From contig NC_090777.1 in the NCBI RefSeq assembly GCF_040054535.1, positions 15,616,501-15,680,500 of the forward strand: a stretch of DNA of 64,000 nt. Direction: 5' to 3'. Source of the stretch: Antennarius striatus (Eukaryota > Chordata > Actinopteri > Lophiiformes > Antennariidae). Position numbers and translations under genes: made by a program. The notes under the pieces were generated by a model. It worked only from the letters and a program-made list of their open reading frames with translations, did no database searches and was not told the origin of the DNA. Positions 62,740 to 64,000 of this stretch are shown here, piece after piece (within the stretch, counting starts at the first letter, position 1; every line of letters starts with the position of its first letter).

Positions 62740-62996
62740 TCTGAGAATGATGAACTTTCCAGAGTTCACAATTATGCAGATGATGATGATGAAGATGATG
62801 ATTATTAAGTTCATTTTCCGCAGCAGCCTCAATGGAAGAGCAGATGATGGGACTGGTTTCGACCCCGTTTAATTGGTTCCCAGGATAACCAGCAGGGGGC
62901 AGTGATCCCCGCCCCGAGGAGGAAGATGATTGGCTAAGGGTGGTGGATGCAGTGCTGCCAGATCCAATGGAGTGTGGTCGTGGATATTCTAAGCCC
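62740..62996 (-). CDS. Candidate exon, Ser/Gly-rich, unrecognised
   Basis: An acceptor (gttgttcatacag, exon from 62996) and a strong donor (CAGA then gtgagt, exon end 62740) bound a 257-bp segment with one frame open through it: GLEYPRPHSIGSGSTASTTL, then SQSSSSSGRGSLPPAGYPGN, QLNGVETSPIICSSIEAAAE, and a His-rich end from a (CAT)n repeat. Low-complexity sequence of this sort is typical of disordered regions. Its frame does not follow directly from the exon at 63764-63880, so an intervening exon or a different gene is needed. The frame also extends upstream to 63106. Not identified. Confidence 0.35.
62889..62904 (+). promoter_or_regulatory. CTCF-like core motif
   Basis: CCAGCAGGGGGCAGTG matches the vertebrate CTCF core consensus CCASYAGRKGGCR from memory. 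It lies within the candidate exon at 62740-62996, so it may be coincidental. Sequence alone does not show binding. Confidence 0.35.
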
Positions 62997-63763
62997 CTGT
63001 ATGAACAACACGCCACAGGGACTGACGACAGACATAGATAGACGTCATCAATAAGAATACAGTAAGCAGGGTCAGTGAGCAATGAGGCCACAAGCATGAG
63101 CTGCATCTGTAAGAAGATTTACATTTAGTTAACTCTCTTACAAAGATTACTTTATTAAATTTGTTTTGTCAAATGCAAAAACAGACTGCAGAAGATGTAG
63201 AAATTTGAACAAGATCCAATGACATGCTAGCTGCACTACCAACATGCACTGCACTGCACTTCAACATATATGCAATCTAACAAGCTCAGAGTTAAAATGC
63301 TAGAATTTAGGAGACGTTTTTTTTGCTTTGTTAGTTTAGCATTTTAGCGTACTGACATGGGTATTTCAGTAGGTTTGCAGCAATGTAGCCATAAAACATA
63401 CAACAAATTTTAAGCTGTCGGTGATTGAGCTTCAATCAACCGCTGCTAACATGGCTAAAACCACGTCTAATGTCAAACTCATATTCACAAATACCTCAAA
63501 AAGAATCCAAAATTTCCTTTATTTTTTCTTATTTTCAGTTTTTCTTTTCTTTTTTTTTCTTTCTTCTTTTTATTTTGAAAGGAGAGATGAGAGAACATAC
63601 CTCTTAAAATCTCTTTAAATTGTTTAAATGACTCATTCCTTCATTTATCTTCCTATAGTTAAATGACATGTTTTGGTCCAGGTCCAGCCGAATGACACTG
63701 AACCTGGTTTGTGGAGAATATTGTCACTAGTTGGGAGACATTTCTTGTCAGTGTTGTTCTTAC

Positions 63764-64000
63764 TTCTCCCAGGCAGAACACAGCTGATGGCTCGGTCACA
63801 GATGGCAGCATCACTGGGCTGAATGTCCATGAAAGGTTTGCGACCCATTCCCATGAACACCCTCTCCTGCATACGAAGCTCTGCAACATAATTTATATTC
63901 ACATGTCCCCAGTAAATTATAAAGAAGCTGTTTTGGTTTGCTATTATGGTGTTAATACAACCTCTATTCTGAGTGGCCTGATCCCACAGAATCTTCTCAA
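63764..64000 (-). CDS. Two exons of an unrecognised gene, running off the right edge
   Basis: Exon 63764-63880 (117 bp; acceptor tatgttgcag, donor A then gtaaga) and the exon ending at 63962 (donor AGAG then gttgta, start outside the window) join in frame (phase 1). They read EKILWDQATQNR then ELRMQERVFMGMGRKPFMDI and QPSDAAICDRAISCVLPGR. The steady open frame, correct phase and compact intron (81 bp) support real coding sequence. The protein was not recognised and no domain can be named. It is on the same strand as, and upstream of, the transglutaminase gene, whose own first exon is at 56.6 kb, so this is a separate gene whose 3' part should lie between about 57 and 63.7 kb. Confidence 0.65.

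Overview
The window is vertebrate nuclear DNA, almost certainly from a ray-finned (teleost) fish. Two split protein genes can be read with confidence: a seven-exon orthologue of RPRD1B on the + strand (38002-42823) and a transglutaminase-2-like gene on the - strand (56588 down to 46668). They lie tail to tail, and from memory this RPRD1B/TGM2 pairing also occurs on human chromosome 20q11. The rest is long (CA)n/(GT)n microsatellites, several hAT, PIF/Harbinger and Tigger-like DNA elements, Tc1, L2/CR1-, Rex- and RTE-like LINE pieces, and tRNA-related SINEs, a mix usual in teleosts. Species cannot be named from the sequence.

Layout. 1-37.4 kb is gene-poor and repeat-rich: a hAT element nested in another (2.5-4.3 kb), an internally deleted Tc1 element (10.0-10.6 kb), an L2/CR1-like LINE (12.5-13.5 kb), an inverted-repeat element (18.7-19.1 kb), a hAT with 8-bp target duplication (21.4-22.2 kb), a PIF/Harbinger MITE with TAA duplication (25.4-25.9 kb), a three-copy unclassified repeat carrying AGGTCA half-sites, SINE fragments and a 5'-truncated LINE with target duplication (32.8-33.3 kb). 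Two weak exon candidates on the - strand (25.3 kb and the CpG-rich 29.6-30.2 kb) hint at an unidentified gene. 37.4-44.8 kb is rprd1b with CpG-rich 5' region, SINEs and a MITE in intron 2, a GC-AG sixth intron and a 2-kb 3' UTR. 44.8-46.5 kb is the short space between the convergent 3' ends.

46.5-56.6 kb is the transglutaminase gene. Exons matching human exons 1-7 and 11-13 are all present with good splice sites, but exons 8-10 (catalytic His and Asp, and the start of the first beta-barrel) were not found in the 1.9 kb where they should lie. A full-length-looking RTE-type LINE sits in the last intron, its 15-bp target duplication starting at intron base +3; that LINE itself holds an LTR-like insert and a 146-bp insert with its own duplication.

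56.6-64 kb holds microsatellite, two Tigger-like MITEs and, at the right edge, exons of an unrecognised - strand gene running off the window.

No operon-like cooperation is expected. Known family roles: RPRD1B binds the RNA polymerase II C-terminal domain in the nucleus; transglutaminase 2 crosslinks proteins in a calcium-dependent way. All coordinates were read by eye; no alignment or database search was run.
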